Positions 62,856 to 64,000 of a DNA stretch of 64,000 bases are shown here, piece by piece; positions within the stretch are counted from its first letter, which is position 1, and each line of letters opens with the position of its first letter. The stretch is from Pedobacter sp. JY14-1 (GTDB lineage Bacteria; Bacteroidota; Bacteroidia; Sphingobacteriales; Sphingobacteriaceae): positions 62,001 through 126,000 of the forward strand of contig NZ_JARJHU010000002.1 of the NCBI RefSeq assembly GCF_029269825.1. Direction: 5' to 3'. The notes under the pieces were generated by a model. The model had not been told where the DNA came from. It was given only the letters and a program-made list of their open reading frames with translations, and did not search any database. Made by a program: the position numbers and the translations under genes.

Positions 62856-64000
62856 ATGAAGCTGGAAAAATATCAGATTGAATCGCACAACAGCGAACTG
62901 CTGGCCAGACACCAGAACAGGCTGGCCTTTGTCAAATCGGAAGTGGCAGATGCCGAAGGCATCATTAAGAAACTGGCCGACTTCCAGATTGCCATACCAA
63001 GCTGGGCCCTGGGCACCGGCGGCACCCGTTTCGGGCGCTTCTCCTCAGGAGGCGAGCCCCGGAACATCGAAGAGAAAATAGAAGACATCGGCCTGCTGCA
63101 CCAGCTGAACGCTTCCAGCGGGGCCGTATCGCTGCACATTCCGTGGGATACCGTAGCAGACACCTCCGGGATCAAGACACTGGCTGCACAATACGGGCTG
63201 AAGTTTGATGCCATGAATTCCAATACCTTCCAGGACCAGCCCGGTCAGGCCCTGAGCTATAAATTCGGCTCCCTGCAGCACGTAGACAAAGCAGTGCGCA
63301 AACAGGCGGTAGACCATAACATCGAGGTCATCCGCCAGGGTATCGAACTGGGCTCCAAATCGCTTACGGTATGGCTTTCCGATGGCTCCTGCTTTCCCGG
63401 GCAGCTCAACTTCAGGAAGGCTTTCCAGAACACCCTCGATGGCCTGAAGGAAATCTATGCGGCCCTGCCTGCCGACTGGAAGATCTTTGTAGAATACAAG
63501 GCCTTTGAGCCCAATTTCTACTCGACGACCGTAGGCGACTGGGGACAGTCATTCCTTTATGCCTCAAAACTGGGTCCGAAGGCTTATACGCTGGTCGATC
63601 TTGGCCATCACCTGCCCAATGCCAACATTGAGCAGATCGTGGCCCTGCTGCTGTTGGAAGAAAAACTGGGCGGGTTCCACTTCAACGATTCCAAATATGG
63701 CGATGACGACCTGACCGCGGGCAGCATCAAACCTTATCAGCTGTTCCTGATCTTCAACGAACTTGTGGAAGGTATGGATGCACGGGGAATGGACCATGCC
63801 CAGGACCTGGGCTGGATGATCGATGCCTCCCACAACGTGAAAGACCCGCTGGAAGACCTGCTGCAATCGGTAGAAGCGATCATGCTGGCTTATGCCCAGG
63901 CACTTTCCGTAGACCGTAAGGCGCTTCAGGAGGCTCAGGCTGCCAATGATGTGGCCCGTTCGCAGGAAATCCTGCAGCAGGCTTTTCGTACCGACCTGCG
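62856..64000 (+). CDS. rhaI: L-rhamnose isomerase RhaI, cut at the window end
   Basis: The frame opens with ATG 62856 and is open to the last base: 381 residues are visible and about 40 should follow. It is the Pseudomonas stutzeri type L-rhamnose isomerase, not the E. coli RhaA type. Seen are the TIM-barrel motifs PSWALGTGGTRFGRF, FDAMNSNTFQDQ, the metal and substrate residues in FVEYKAFEPNFYSTTVGDWG, DLGHHLPNANIEQIV and GGFHFNDSKYGDDDLTAGSI. It turns L-rhamnose into L-rhamnulose. It begins 11 bases behind the aldolase-dehydrogenase gene in the same operon. A rhamnulokinase gene is expected further downstream. Confidence 0.95.
   Translation, partial: MKLEKYQIESHNSELLARHQNRLAFVKSEVADAEGIIKKLADFQIAIPSWALGTGGTRFGRFSSGGEPRNIEEKIEDIGLLHQLNASSGAVSLHIPWDTVADTSGIKTLAAQYGLKFDAMNSNTFQDQPGQALSYKFGSLQHVDKAVRKQAVDHNIEVIRQGIELGSKSLTVWLSDGSCFPGQLNFRKAFQNTLDGLKEIYAALPADWKIFVEYKAFEPNFYSTTVGDWGQSFLYASKLGPKAYTLVDLGHHLPNANIEQIVALLLLEEKLGGFHFNDSKYGDDDLTAGSIKPYQLFLIFNELVEGMDARGMDHAQDLGWMIDASHNVKDPLEDLLQSVEAIMLAYAQALSVDRKALQEAQAANDVARSQEILQQAFRTDL

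Noticed and set aside
1..64000. Insertion sequences, prophage, CRISPR arrays, toxin-antitoxin or defence islands
   Set aside because: No transposase, integrase, repeat-spacer array or phage gene was seen; gene order is typical of a chromosome.

Overview
The window is chromosomal DNA of a member of the Bacteroidota, most likely a sphingobacterium close to Pedobacter or its relatives. The evidence is TonB-dependent receptors with an N-terminal carboxypeptidase-regulatory-like domain, a type IX secretion plug protein, a lipoprotein BamA homologue of the TamL kind, SusCD-free saccharolytic genes with Sec or lipoprotein signals, almost no Shine-Dalgarno sequences, and several copies of the Bacteroidota promoter element TAnnTTTG. 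The genus is inferred; no rRNA is present. I saw no insertion sequence, prophage or CRISPR array.

Layout. 1-7813: two neighbouring iron-siderophore uptake cassettes. The first (cut by the window edge) ends with a siderophore receptor and a PepSY membrane protein. The second is receptor, DUF4374 lipoprotein, a near-copy of the PepSY protein and a DUF4198 protein, the order of a Xus-type xenosiderophore system; it has a promoter carrying a palindromic operator. 7853-17916: envelope and housekeeping genes (two L,D-transpeptidases facing each other, a degenerate single-domain DEAD-box protein, mazG, an AI-2E family permease, an aldo/keto reductase, mnmD, a MmcQ/YjbR protein, an exported Gfo/Idh/MocA protein and a TetR regulator). 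18076-27747: M13 and S9 peptidases, an EamA permease, valS, an orphan HsdR-N nuclease-fold protein and holA. 27885-32095: an outer-membrane beta-barrel protein and a GH43 enzyme.

32098-36853 is a cobalamin riboswitch operon on the minus strand: riboswitch, btuB, btuG-like propeller lipoprotein and a third surface lipoprotein. 36901-49138 is mostly housekeeping and envelope assembly: pyrD, an ABC-F protein, the T9SS plug, a thioesterase, an EVE protein, tRNA-Cys followed by a 58-residue basic protein, an rRNA/tRNA methyltransferase, TamL, a small membrane protein joined to a patatin-barrel fusion, and TspO.

49218-64000 is a saccharolytic region that leads into L-rhamnose catabolism: GH2, a Crp/SMR pair, two different GH78 alpha-L-rhamnosidases, a GntR-type regulator, RhaT, a fused rhamnulose-1-phosphate aldolase/dehydrogenase and L-rhamnose isomerase, cut by the window end. 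Together they would release rhamnose in the periplasm, import it and convert it to dihydroxyacetone phosphate and lactate; the kinase needed in between is not in the window.

No clearly new multi-gene system was found. The best leads are the degenerate helicase-fold protein, the third lipoprotein of the B12 operon, the palindromic operator of the iron cassette, the PD-(D/E)xK orphan beside holA, and three unassigned very small genes.
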